Shown here piece after piece: positions 1 through 6,496 of a DNA stretch of 7,039 nt; the first letter of the stretch is position 1, and every line of letters starts with the position of its first letter. Position numbers and translations under genes: made by a program. The stretch comes from Nitrospira sp. GTDB taxonomy: Bacteria > Nitrospirota > Nitrospiria > Nitrospirales > Nitrospiraceae. The notes beneath the pieces are model-generated. The model made no database searches and was not told the origin of the DNA. It was given only the letters and a program-made list of their open reading frames with translations. The stretch is from the NCBI GenBank assembly GCA_025363325.1, contig JANYEF010000127.1:1-7039 (forward strand), given 5' to 3'.

Positions 1-90
1 GCATTGCATGTGTACCATTGCAGAGTACTAAGGCTGGTGGGTGTTTTGCCCATCGGCATGTACTGGGCACTGGTTTTTCAAGCGGTTTAA
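1..90 (+). other. Disrupted or low-quality 5' end of ftsW
   Basis: FtsW homologues carry a first membrane helix ending in a VYSAS-like motif shortly before the FFKR-like segment seen here at 71-85. That helix is not readable in any single frame. The downstream ftsW frame has a TAA stop at 29-31. A second frame reads a plausible HRHVLGTGF at 51-77, and a third reads V-Y at 10-15. Adding one T to the T run at 72-76 would join HRHVLGTGF to FKRF in one frame. I infer one or more single-base deletions, most simply sequencing or assembly error at a contig edge. A genuine pseudogenising frameshift cannot be excluded. No promoter is recognisable here. Confidence 0.55.
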
Positions 91-1078
91 GTTGGCACTG
101 TTCGGCTTTCTGTTGATGCATCTCACGTCGCGACTCGATTACACGCTCTGGAAGAAGCTCTCCATTCCGATGTTGGCCTGCATGTTGCTGTTGCTCGTCA
201 TGGTGCTGGTGCCGTCCCTCGGTGTGGTGGTCAAGGGGGCGCGGCGCTGGTTGCGGTGGGGGCCCATCTCGGTTCAGCCGGCGGAAATGATCAAGCTCGT
301 GGCGGTCATCTATATGGCAGCGTATTTGGCAAAAAAAGGGGACAAGATTACGTTGTTTCGCGATGGCCTTCTGCCGGCCCTGATCATGATTGGGCTGCTG
401 AACGGGCTCGTGCTGCTCGAACCGGATCTTGGGACGGTCGTGGTGCTCGGCCTGGTGACGGTCGGGATGTGTTTCCTCGCTGGGGCGCGCGTTTCTCACC
501 TCTTAGCCTTAGGCCTTGGTGCGATTCCGGTCGTGCTGGTGCTGGTCCTTGGTTCCAGTTATCGGCGGCAACGGCTCATGACGTTTCTTGCTCCATGGAA
601 GGATGCCTCGGACGCCGGGTTCCAAATCACGCAATCCTTCTTGTCCTTCGGCAGCGGCGGTCCGTTTGGGGTGGGATTGGGCGAGGGCAAGCAGAAGCTC
701 TACTTCCTTCCAGAGGCGCACACAGACTTTGTTCTGGCGCTGGTTGGCGAAGAACTGGGGCTCATCGGGACCGCCACCGTAATCCTGTTATTTGCATTTT
801 TTGTGTGGCGGGGGTTTCAGATCGCCGCGCGCGCGCGCGTGCCGTTTGGCCGTTACCTGGGCCTGGGCATTACCTTGTTGATCGGCGGCCAGGCGTTGGT
901 GAATGCGGCGGTGGTGACCGGGCTCTTGCCGACGAAGGGGCTCACCTTGCCGTTTGTCAGCTACGGAGGGTCGTCGCTGGTGGTCAGTCTGGTCGGCGTG
1001 GGGATCTTGCTCAGTATTTCTCGCGACCGGCATGCCGGCGGGTCTCGAGGCGGACGTGGTGGGTCGGAGCACGAATGA
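41..1078 (+). CDS. ftsW: Septal peptidoglycan glycosyltransferase FtsW (SEDS family), 5' end incomplete
   Basis: FtsW is the inner-membrane SEDS glycosyltransferase that polymerises lipid II into septal glycan together with its partner PBP (FtsI). Counting from the GTG at 41, the family blocks are in order: GARRWLRWGPISVQPAE (66-82), LLEPDLGTVVVLG (125-137), YRRQRLMTFLAPWKD (174-188), the long loop with PEAHTDF (224-230) and GEELGLIG (236-243), and GLLPTKGLTLPFVSYGGSS (294-312). D229 in HTDF corresponds to the Asp regarded as catalytic in SEDS enzymes. About nine membrane helices are visible. The family usually has ten, and the missing first one falls in the damaged region 1-90, so GTG 41 is only the first open start and probably not the true one. 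The C-terminal tail is short, basic and Gly-rich. The stop overlaps the murG start (ATGA), suggesting coupled translation. RodA is an alternative, but the dcw context favours FtsW. Confidence 0.93.
   Translation: MFCPSACTGHWFFKRFKLALFGFLLMHLTSRLDYTLWKKLSIPMLACMLLLLVMVLVPSLGVVVKGARRWLRWGPISVQPAEMIKLVAVIYMAAYLAKKGDKITLFRDGLLPALIMIGLLNGLVLLEPDLGTVVVLGLVTVGMCFLAGARVSHLLALGLGAIPVVLVLVLGSSYRRQRLMTFLAPWKDASDAGFQITQSFLSFGSGGPFGVGLGEGKQKLYFLPEAHTDFVLALVGEELGLIGTATVILLFAFFVWRGFQIAARARVPFGRYLGLGITLLIGGQALVNAAVVTGLLPTKGLTLPFVSYGGSSLVVSLVGVGILLSISRDRHAGGSRGGRGGSEHE
826..839 (+). repeat. (CG)7 alternating dinucleotide tract within ftsW
   Basis: Fourteen bases of perfect CG alternation encode the Ala-Arg-Ala-Arg part of a loop between two FtsW membrane helices. 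Such tracts can slip during replication and can adopt Z-DNA. A change of one repeat unit would shift the ftsW frame before the conserved LPFVSYGG block. The tract is probably just a product of high GC and Ala/Arg codons. Confidence 0.5.
1066..1069 (+). promoter_or_regulatory. Ribosome binding site of murG
   Basis: GGAG lies inside the last codons of ftsW, five bases before the murG ATG at 1075. This supports that start over the much longer open frame that runs upstream through ftsW. Confidence 0.7.
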
Positions 1079-2193
1079 CGATCGTCATTGCCGCAGGAGG
1101 AACCGGTGGCCATCTCTATCCGGCCGTGGCGTTGGCGCGAGAGTTTCTCCGGTGCGATCCCATGACCAAGGTGCTCTTCGTGGGGACGGCGCGTGGACTT
1201 GAATCGAACGTGCTGGCTCATGAGGGATTCGACCTGGCTTTGATTAGCGCCATGCCGGTGATGGGCAAGGGGCCGTTCGGGATGGTGAAAGGGTTGTGCG
1301 CGCTGCCGGTCAGTTTGTGGCAGTGCCTGAAGATACTACGCACCAGACGGGCTGATCTGGTGATCGGGGTCGGCGGGTATACGAGTCCGATGATGCTTCT
1401 TGCTGCAGCATTCACCGGGAGGGCGCGCGTGATTCTTGAGCCGAATGCGAACCCTGGTATGGCCAACAAAGCCGTGGGGCCGTTCTCGCAACGCGTATTT
1501 CTTGCATTCGAGTCGGCGGCCGACTCGTTCACTCGATCTAAGGTGCGTGTGGTGGGGACTCCGATTCGCAAGGCGTTCCTGGAGAGTATTCCGCAGAGCC
1601 AAAAGAAGTCAGGCCCGCCACATCTACTGATTTTCGGCGGGAGCCAGGGTGCGAAGGCGATGAATACAGCGGTGATGGAAGGATTGCCAGAACTGACGAC
1701 GCAGCTGCCAGACCTCACGGTGACCCATCAGACCGGTGAGTCTGACTATGCCCGAGTGGCCGAGGCCTATAGTCGTGCCGACATCGAGGCGCAAGTCATG
1801 CCGTTTCTCTATGACATGCCTGCGGCGTTACGGCAGGCGGATCTCGTGGTGGCGAGAGCCGGTGCCATGACGGTGGCGGAGCTCACGACATGCGGAAAGC
1901 CTGCCATCCTCATTCCGCTTCCGTCTGCCATCTACGACCACCAGACGCGGAATGCCAAAGTTATGGAAGCAGCCGGAGCTGCCGTGGTGATCCCGCAATT
2001 GTCTCTCACGGGATCCATGCTGGTTCGCACGGTAGCAACCATTCTCAGGGATCCGGAGCGATTGCGGGTGATGGGGGCGGCCAGTCTATCGATGAGACGA
2101 ATCGATGCAGCTGAGGTGATTGTCCGAGAATGCTACGCACTCATGGGGATTCATCATGATGTCAACCGGTCTGTCGGAGCGGCAGGAGTCTAA
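1075..2193 (+). CDS. murG: UDP-GlcNAc:lipid I N-acetylglucosaminyltransferase MurG
   Basis: MurG is a peripheral inner-membrane GT-B enzyme (family GT28) that transfers GlcNAc from UDP-GlcNAc to lipid I, giving lipid II, the substrate of FtsW. The 372-residue product is of normal to slightly long size. Visible motifs are the N-terminal glycine loop GGTGGH (8-13), GVGGYTS (98-104), LEPN (121-124), where E. coli has HEQN, the second glycine loop GGSQGA (188-193), RAGAMTVAEL (261-270), which belongs to the UDP-GlcNAc site, and DHQTRNA (288-294). The ATG start overlaps the ftsW stop by four bases and has GGAG five bases upstream. The protein then begins MTIVIAAGGTGGH, the usual beginning for the family. 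The same frame is open upstream to 256, but that part resembles no MurG and is a shadow of ftsW. The C-terminal dozen residues after ALMGIH look non-conserved. Confidence 0.97.
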   Translation: MTIVIAAGGTGGHLYPAVALAREFLRCDPMTKVLFVGTARGLESNVLAHEGFDLALISAMPVMGKGPFGMVKGLCALPVSLWQCLKILRTRRADLVIGVGGYTSPMMLLAAAFTGRARVILEPNANPGMANKAVGPFSQRVFLAFESAADSFTRSKVRVVGTPIRKAFLESIPQSQKKSGPPHLLIFGGSQGAKAMNTAVMEGLPELTTQLPDLTVTHQTGESDYARVAEAYSRADIEAQVMPFLYDMPAALRQADLVVARAGAMTVAELTTCGKPAILIPLPSAIYDHQTRNAKVMEAAGAAVVIPQLSLTGSMLVRTVATILRDPERLRVMGAASLSMRRIDAAEVIVRECYALMGIHHDVNRSVGAAGV

Positions 2194-2252
2194 TGGAATT
2201 GGACAACGTGGACAAGAATCACATTCGTATCCACCGGTTGTTGGTGGAGTAA
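2193..2252 (+). CDS. Possible 19-codon micro-ORF between murG and murC
   Basis: An ATG sharing its A with the murG TAA stop (TAATG) opens a 19-residue frame, MELDNVDKNHIRIHRLLVE, that stops at TAA 2250-2252, 11 bases before the murC start. AGGAG at 2184-2188 lies four bases upstream, a tight but usable Shine-Dalgarno spacing. I recognise no family. If translated, its likely role is to carry ribosomes terminating on murG through the gap and deliver them to the murC start. It could equally be chance, because the frame is very short. There is no independent coding evidence. Confidence 0.3.
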   Translation: MELDNVDKNHIRIHRLLVE

Positions 2253-2254
2253 GG
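2230..2254 (+). promoter_or_regulatory. murC ribosome binding region with adjoining small hairpin
   Basis: TAAGG at 2250-2254 sits nine bases before the ATG at 2264 and is the best Shine-Dalgarno for murC. This favours that start over the in-frame TTG at 2120 and ATGs at 2156 and 2159, which would overlap murG. Just upstream, TCCACC (2230-2235) can pair with GGTGGA (2243-2248) around a seven-base loop. The six-pair stem covers the 5' part of the purine-rich stretch. There is no U tract, so it is not a terminator. Confidence 0.5.
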
Positions 2255-2263
2255 CGCGCGCCA

Positions 2264-3655
2264 ATGTTTCGCAAGACGCAACAGATTCACTTAGTCGGAA
2301 TCGGGGGATCAGGGATGAGCGGCATTGCCGAAGTGCTGTTGACGCTGGGGTACAAAGTGACGGGCTCGGACTTGCAGGCCTCCGATACGACGCGGAGATT
2401 GGAAGAGCTTGGCGGACGCATCTTTGTCGGCCATCAGGAATCGAATGTCGGGGAGGCCCAAGTGGTCGTCATCTCCTCTGCCGTATCCGCACGGAACCCC
2501 GAGGTTGTGGCGGCCAAGGCGAAGCAGATTCCCGTGATTCCTCGGGCCGAGATGCTTGCGGAGTTAATGCGGCTGAAGTTTGGGGTCGCCATTGCCGGTG
2601 CTCACGGAAAGACCACGACGACCTCAATGGTGGCCAACGTGCTGGCGCAGGGGGGGTTAGATCCCACCATGGTGATTGGGGGAAAAGTGAATGCGCTGGG
2701 GAGTCATGCCCGCCTTGGTCGAGGCGATCTTCTCGTGGCGGAAGCGGATGAGAGCGACGGGTCGTTTCTCCGACTGTCTCCGACCATCGCGGCGGTCACG
2801 AATCTCGACCGAGAACATCTCGATCACTACGGCAGCATGGAGCGCATCAACGAGTGCTTTCTCGAGTTTATCAATAAGGTGCCGTTTTATGGATTGGCCG
2901 TGTTGTGTGCGGACGATGATCGGCTCCGGGCACTCTTTCCGAACATCGTGAAGCGCTATCAGACCTACGGGCTCCAAGAGCGTGAAGGTGTCACGCCGGA
3001 CTTCTTTGCGACAGAGATCAGTTTGAACCAATGGGGCGGCGAGTTTCGTGCGCAGTTCCGTGGGCGCAACTTGGGCCCGTTCCGTCTGGCGGTGCCCGGC
3101 CGGCACAATGTGTCCAATGCGCTCGTGGCGATCGCGATCGGGGTCGAATTAGATGTGCCGGTGGACCTCATCAGGAAAGCGTTGGCGGCCTATACGGGGG
3201 TGGAGCGTCGGTTTCATCTGCGAGGGGAAGTCAATGGGATCATGGTCGTGGACGATTACGGACATCATCCGACTGAGATCAAGGCCACCTTGGCCGCGGC
3301 GAAACAAGGCTGGGGGGACCGGCGGTTGGTAGTGCTGTTCCAGCCGCATCGCTATACCAGGACTCGGGACGTGTTGGAGGATTTTGCGAAGGCATTCGAC
3401 CAATCAGACGTATTGTTCTTGACGGACATCTATGCGGCAGGCGAGCAGCCGATTCCTGGGGTGTCCGGAGCCAAGTTGGCCGACATTGTTCGTGCGGCCG
3501 GCCATCCGTCTGTGACCTTTGTGGAACAAAAAGACACGTTGGTGGATCAGGTACTGCCCCATCTGAAATCGGGTGATCTCGTCATCACATTAGGGGCGGG
3601 GGACATTTGGAAGACGGGGCTTGGACTGTTGGCCCGATTGACCCCGATTGCATGA
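2264..3655 (+). CDS. murC: UDP-N-acetylmuramate--L-alanine ligase MurC
   Basis: MurC is a cytoplasmic ATP-dependent Mur ligase that adds L-Ala to UDP-MurNAc, the first step of stem-peptide synthesis. The 463-residue product has the family's normal length. Domains in order are an N-terminal UDP-binding domain with GIGGSGMSG (12-20), a central ATPase domain with the P-loop AHGKTTTT (113-120), EADESDGSFL (160-169) and TNLDREHLDHY (179-189), then PGRHNVSNALVA (278-289), and a C-terminal domain with ERRF (314-317), DDYGHHPTEI (330-339), FQPHRYTRT (359-367) and GAGDIW (444-449). The start at 2264 gives MFRKTQQIHLVGIGG, which matches the family's beginning, and has TAAGG nine bases upstream. In-frame starts at 2120, 2156 and 2159 would add up to 48 residues with no family resemblance, inside murG. 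A run of seven G at 2650-2656 is a place where sequencing errors would break the gene, but the frame is intact. Confidence 0.97.
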   Translation: MFRKTQQIHLVGIGGSGMSGIAEVLLTLGYKVTGSDLQASDTTRRLEELGGRIFVGHQESNVGEAQVVVISSAVSARNPEVVAAKAKQIPVIPRAEMLAELMRLKFGVAIAGAHGKTTTTSMVANVLAQGGLDPTMVIGGKVNALGSHARLGRGDLLVAEADESDGSFLRLSPTIAAVTNLDREHLDHYGSMERINECFLEFINKVPFYGLAVLCADDDRLRALFPNIVKRYQTYGLQEREGVTPDFFATEISLNQWGGEFRAQFRGRNLGPFRLAVPGRHNVSNALVAIAIGVELDVPVDLIRKALAAYTGVERRFHLRGEVNGIMVVDDYGHHPTEIKATLAAAKQGWGDRRLVVLFQPHRYTRTRDVLEDFAKAFDQSDVLFLTDIYAAGEQPIPGVSGAKLADIVRAAGHPSVTFVEQKDTLVDQVLPHLKSGDLVITLGAGDIWKTGLGLLARLTPIA

Positions 3656-3659
3656 TGCC

Positions 3660-4610
3660 ATGAAGCGAGGTAGTCAGCGTGTCAAGACAGCGGCGAGAGT
3701 GCATGCGCGATTTACGCAGGCAAACGTGCGGGCTGCGGTGGTAGGTCTCCGGGGATCTGTGTCTTTCCAGGCTCCGTTGCGAGAATACACCTCGTTCAAG
3801 ATCGGAGGGCCGGCGGATGCCGTGGTTGAACCGGCTGATATTGAGGAGGTCTGTTTGGTGGTCCAGCAGGCGCGCGCCCGCAAGATTCCGTTGTTCGTCC
3901 TGGGTGGGACGAATCTGCTCATCCGGGATGGGGGAATCCGCGGCATCGTGGTCAGTCTGGTGCGGTTGCGAGCCATCAAAGAAGAGCCGGGCGCCGTTCT
4001 GTATGCCGAAGGAGGAGTTGGGATGCCGACGTTGATTGGGTACGCCATCCGTCACTCCCTCGCAGGATTGGAATGGGCGGCGGGAATTCCCGGGACTGTG
4101 GCCGGCTGTGTGGTGATGAACGCCGGTACGAAGCTCGGGGAAATGAAGGATTCGATCAAGGCCGTTCGCATGGTGAACATGAAAGGCCAGGTCGTGGATA
4201 TGGAGGCAGCCCAGGTGAAATTCGAGTATCGCCGGGCTCTGCTGCCACGCGGCATCGTTGTGGGGGTGTGGGTTCAGCTGAAGCAAGGGGTCCGATCGGA
4301 GATTGAGCGAGTGGTCAAGGACTATCTCCACTATCGACGGGACACGCAGCCGCTCGCGATGCCGAGCGCGGGTTGTGTATTCAAGAACCCTCTGAACGAT
4401 TCTGCCGGCCGATTGATTGAGGCGTCCGGCCTCAAGGGGACACGCGTCGGCGATGCGGAAGTATCGATGAAGCATGCCAACTTCATGGTGAACAGGGGGC
4501 ATGCGCGCGCGGCGGATGTGATGGCGCTGATTGGGAAGGTCCGTAGCGCGATTCGTCGTCAGGCGGGTGTGCGGTTAGAGCTTGAACTCAAAATCGTAGG
4601 AGAGCCGTAG
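3660..4610 (+). CDS. murB: UDP-N-acetylenolpyruvoylglucosamine reductase MurB
   Basis: MurB is a cytoplasmic FAD enzyme that reduces UDP-GlcNAc-enolpyruvate to UDP-MurNAc with NADPH, making the substrate of the MurC encoded just upstream. From ATG 3660 it has 316 residues. FAD-domain motifs are YTSFKIGGPAD (43-53), LGGTNLLIRDGG (81-92), and AGIPGTVAGCVVMNAG (141-156). The substrate domain has EYRRA (189-193), YRRD (225-228), PSAGCVFKNP (235-244), and the C-terminal LELEL (306-310), where E309 is probably the conserved acid. C239 stands where E. coli MurB has the proton-donating Ser (S229). The glycine loop reads LGGTN, where LGxGSN or LGxGTN is usual, so it appears one residue short. The overall motif order suggests the shorter, B. 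subtilis-like class. No clear ribosome binding site precedes ATG 3660. The start is four bases after the murC stop, so reinitiation is likely. An in-frame TTG at 3648 is a weaker alternative. The first 20 or so residues are basic and not conserved. Confidence 0.95.
   Translation: MKRGSQRVKTAARVHARFTQANVRAAVVGLRGSVSFQAPLREYTSFKIGGPADAVVEPADIEEVCLVVQQARARKIPLFVLGGTNLLIRDGGIRGIVVSLVRLRAIKEEPGAVLYAEGGVGMPTLIGYAIRHSLAGLEWAAGIPGTVAGCVVMNAGTKLGEMKDSIKAVRMVNMKGQVVDMEAAQVKFEYRRALLPRGIVVGVWVQLKQGVRSEIERVVKDYLHYRRDTQPLAMPSAGCVFKNPLNDSAGRLIEASGLKGTRVGDAEVSMKHANFMVNRGHARAADVMALIGKVRSAIRRQAGVRLELELKIVGEP
4598..4602 (+). promoter_or_regulatory. Ribosome binding site of ddl
   Basis: AGGAG inside the last codons of murB lies 12 bases before the ddl ATG at 4615. 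The spacing is a little long but this is the only strong purine match nearby. It supports ATG 4615 as start. Confidence 0.5.
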
Positions 4611-4614
4611 CGGT

Positions 4615-5625
4615 ATGAGCGAACCTCGTTTGACAGAGCGTCCCCTTCTGACTCGTGCTCGCATCGGGGTGCTGATGGGTGGGCAATCGGCCGAGCGGGA
4701 TGTGTCGCTCCGGACGGGCGCCGCGGTGCATCGGTCGCTGATCCGTCGTGGCTACAATGCCGTGGCCATCGATGTCGGGCCAACGCTCTCTCGGGATTTG
4801 CACGACCAGAAGATCGCCCTGGTGTTTCTCGCGTTGCACGGACCAGGTGGGGAAGACGGCGCGATTCAAGGATTCTTGGAAACCCTGGGCATCCCCTATA
4901 CCGGATCCGGCATCCAGGCCAGTGCGATCGGCATGCATAAAGTTACCACGAAAACGCTCTTGATCTCAGCCCACATTCCTGTGCCGGCCGGGACGGTCGT
5001 GAAGCGTGATGGGAAGGCCTCATGCGTGACCGTGATGCGGGCGGCAAAATTGCGCTGGCCCGTCGTAGTGAAGCCTGCGTCGCAAGGGTCCACCATCGGT
5101 GTCACCATCGTGCGGAAGCCTGCGCAATGGCGTGACGCCCTAGCCCTGGCCCATCGCTATGACGTAGAGGCGATGGTTGAGGCCTACATTCCAGGGCATG
5201 AAGTCACGGTGTCGATTATCGGGAGGCCCAATGTTTCTCCATTGGTGCTCCCTGCCGTGGAAATTGTTGCGCCGGGGGGCTTCTACGATTTTGCGGCGAA
5301 GTATGAAAAGGGAAAAACGCAGTATCTCTGTCCTGCACCTTTGACCGCGGCGGTGACCCTGCAGATTCGGACGTTGGCACTGCGCACCTATGAGGTGCTG
5401 GGCTGTGAAGGTGCGGCCCGGGTCGATTTCCGAATCACCCCGCGTGGCCGCCCTGTGGTATTGGAGATTAATACGGCGCCGGGCATGACCGAAACGAGTT
5501 TACTGCCGATGGCGGCGGCGCAGGCCGAGATTAGCTATGACGAGCTGACTGAACGGATTCTCGAGTCCGGACTCGTTCGCACAGCCCACCTCGACCGTCC
5601 GTCAGCGGATGTGAGCATACCATGA
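4615..5625 (+). CDS. ddl: D-alanine--D-alanine ligase Ddl
   Basis: Ddl is a cytoplasmic ATP-grasp enzyme that joins two D-Ala molecules, making the dipeptide that MurF later adds to the stem peptide. The 336-residue product is slightly longer than E. coli DdlB because about 14 poorly conserved residues precede the first strand. Motifs in order are MGGQSAERDVS (21-31), whose E27 matches the N-terminal substrate Glu, HGPGGEDGAIQG (75-86), YTGSG (95-99), KPASQGSTIGV (153-163), FYDFAAKY (223-230), carrying the Tyr typical of D-Ala-D-Ala rather than D-Ala-D-Lac ligases, TQYLCPA (235-241), ARVDF (268-272), and LEINTAPGMTETS (283-295). D271, E284 and N286 are the expected magnesium ligands. MHK (107-109) replaces the common MDK in the ATP-binding region. 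The gene starts four bases after murB and its stop overlaps the ftsQ start (ATGA). Confidence 0.96.
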   Translation: MSEPRLTERPLLTRARIGVLMGGQSAERDVSLRTGAAVHRSLIRRGYNAVAIDVGPTLSRDLHDQKIALVFLALHGPGGEDGAIQGFLETLGIPYTGSGIQASAIGMHKVTTKTLLISAHIPVPAGTVVKRDGKASCVTVMRAAKLRWPVVVKPASQGSTIGVTIVRKPAQWRDALALAHRYDVEAMVEAYIPGHEVTVSIIGRPNVSPLVLPAVEIVAPGGFYDFAAKYEKGKTQYLCPAPLTAAVTLQIRTLALRTYEVLGCEGAARVDFRITPRGRPVVLEINTAPGMTETSLLPMAAAQAEISYDELTERILESGLVRTAHLDRPSADVSIP

Positions 5626-6491
5626 AGATGTTGTTGCGAAAGCGAGCGGTGCGTGCAATCGGTCCTCGGCTGAATCAATGGAAGGGCGCGCGTGCCAGTC
5701 AGGTCTCGGATCAGTGGCAGCAGGCGCGTCGAGAGAGACTCTTTTCGCGGGGACGATCTGCGCTGCGCGTGGGGCAATGGATCGTCGGTCTTGCGGTGTT
5801 GGCTTGGGGGCTGACCATGGTTACGCAAGAGATGGGGCCGGCTCTTCAGGGCTGGCTGGAAATCCGCGAGGTAGAGGTTGAGGGTATTCATCACGTGACG
5901 AAGCCGGAAGTGTTGGAGCGGCTCGTCTTGAAGCCCGGCATGGGGATGCATCAAGTCAGTACAGCGTTTCTTGCCGAGCGAGTAGGGACGCATGCTTGGA
6001 TCAAGGAGGTAACGGTCGAACGCAGGCCGCCGCATCTGCTGCGTATCACCGTATTGGAACGCACGCCGGCTGCCATTATTCGGACAGGCGCGGACTATTG
6101 GCTGAGCGATGAGAGCGGATACCTTCTTGCCAAGTTGGGCAAGCAGGATGACCAGACGCTGCCGTTGTTGACCGGGCTGGAGCCTCAGTCCCTTCAGCGC
6201 GGCGAGGCACGCGTCCGGAACGCGGTTCAGTCCGGGGTTGTGCTGGCCAAGCGTATCGCCAGCACACTCGACGGGCGGGTTGAAATCGATCTCGCGAATC
6301 CCTCGAATGTGGTGGCATCAGCCAATGGAGTGCGATTCCAGTTTGGTGACGATTCTCTGGTCGATCAGTGGGAGCGGTTCCTGAAAGTGAAACCGTCATT
6401 CAAAACTGCCTCATTCGAAGGTCGGAAACGCGAGGTGACCGAGATCGATCTGCGTTACGACAACCGTGTCATTGTGCGCGAAAGGGTGTGA
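5622..6491 (+). CDS. ftsQ: Cell division protein FtsQ (DivIB-type, POTRA domain)
   Basis: FtsQ is a bitopic inner-membrane divisome protein that, with FtsL and FtsB, links early division proteins to septal synthesis by FtsW and FtsI. The 289-residue product has an Arg-rich cytoplasmic N-terminus (1-48), one membrane helix (about 49-68, beginning LRVGQWIVGLAVLAWG), a POTRA domain (about 80-147) that opens IREVEVEGIHHV and closes ITVLERTPAA, and a C-terminal FtsQ domain with YWLSDESGYLL (159-169), LPLLTGL (180-186) and the closing strand EIDLRYDNRVIV (274-285). The sequence is otherwise fast-evolving, so identification rests on topology, the POTRA pattern and position between ddl and ftsA. ATG 5622 overlaps the ddl TGA. 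A second in-frame ATG at 5628 is possible. The Shine-Dalgarno is weak, so coupling to ddl translation is likely. Confidence 0.93.
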   Translation: MKMLLRKRAVRAIGPRLNQWKGARASQVSDQWQQARRERLFSRGRSALRVGQWIVGLAVLAWGLTMVTQEMGPALQGWLEIREVEVEGIHHVTKPEVLERLVLKPGMGMHQVSTAFLAERVGTHAWIKEVTVERRPPHLLRITVLERTPAAIIRTGADYWLSDESGYLLAKLGKQDDQTLPLLTGLEPQSLQRGEARVRNAVQSGVVLAKRIASTLDGRVEIDLANPSNVVASANGVRFQFGDDSLVDQWERFLKVKPSFKTASFEGRKREVTEIDLRYDNRVIVRERV

Positions 6492-6496
6492 GGGCT

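Noticed and set aside
826..839. (CG)7 tract as a phase-variation switch for ftsW
   Set aside because: ftsW is normally essential, so switching it off is unlikely. The tract is explained by Ala-Arg codons in GC-rich DNA.
256..1074. Long open frame upstream of and in frame with murG, which would give a 645-residue protein
   Set aside because: It lies over ftsW in another frame, its translation is rich in Arg, Gly and Ala with no family resemblance, and murG has its own ATG and ribosome binding site at 1075.
2230..2248. Hairpin considered as a transcription terminator between murG and murC
   Set aside because: The stem has only six pairs and no U tract follows. A terminator inside this operon would cut off essential genes.
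2120..2263. N-terminal extension of MurC from TTG 2120 or ATG 2156/2159
   Set aside because: The extra residues overlap murG out of frame and resemble no MurC, while ATG 2264 has a good ribosome binding site and gives the standard MurC beginning.
3585..4502. 305-residue open frame on the minus strand across murB
   Set aside because: It is antisense to a clear MurB, His- and Arg-rich, and has no recognisable domain. This is a typical GC-driven shadow frame.
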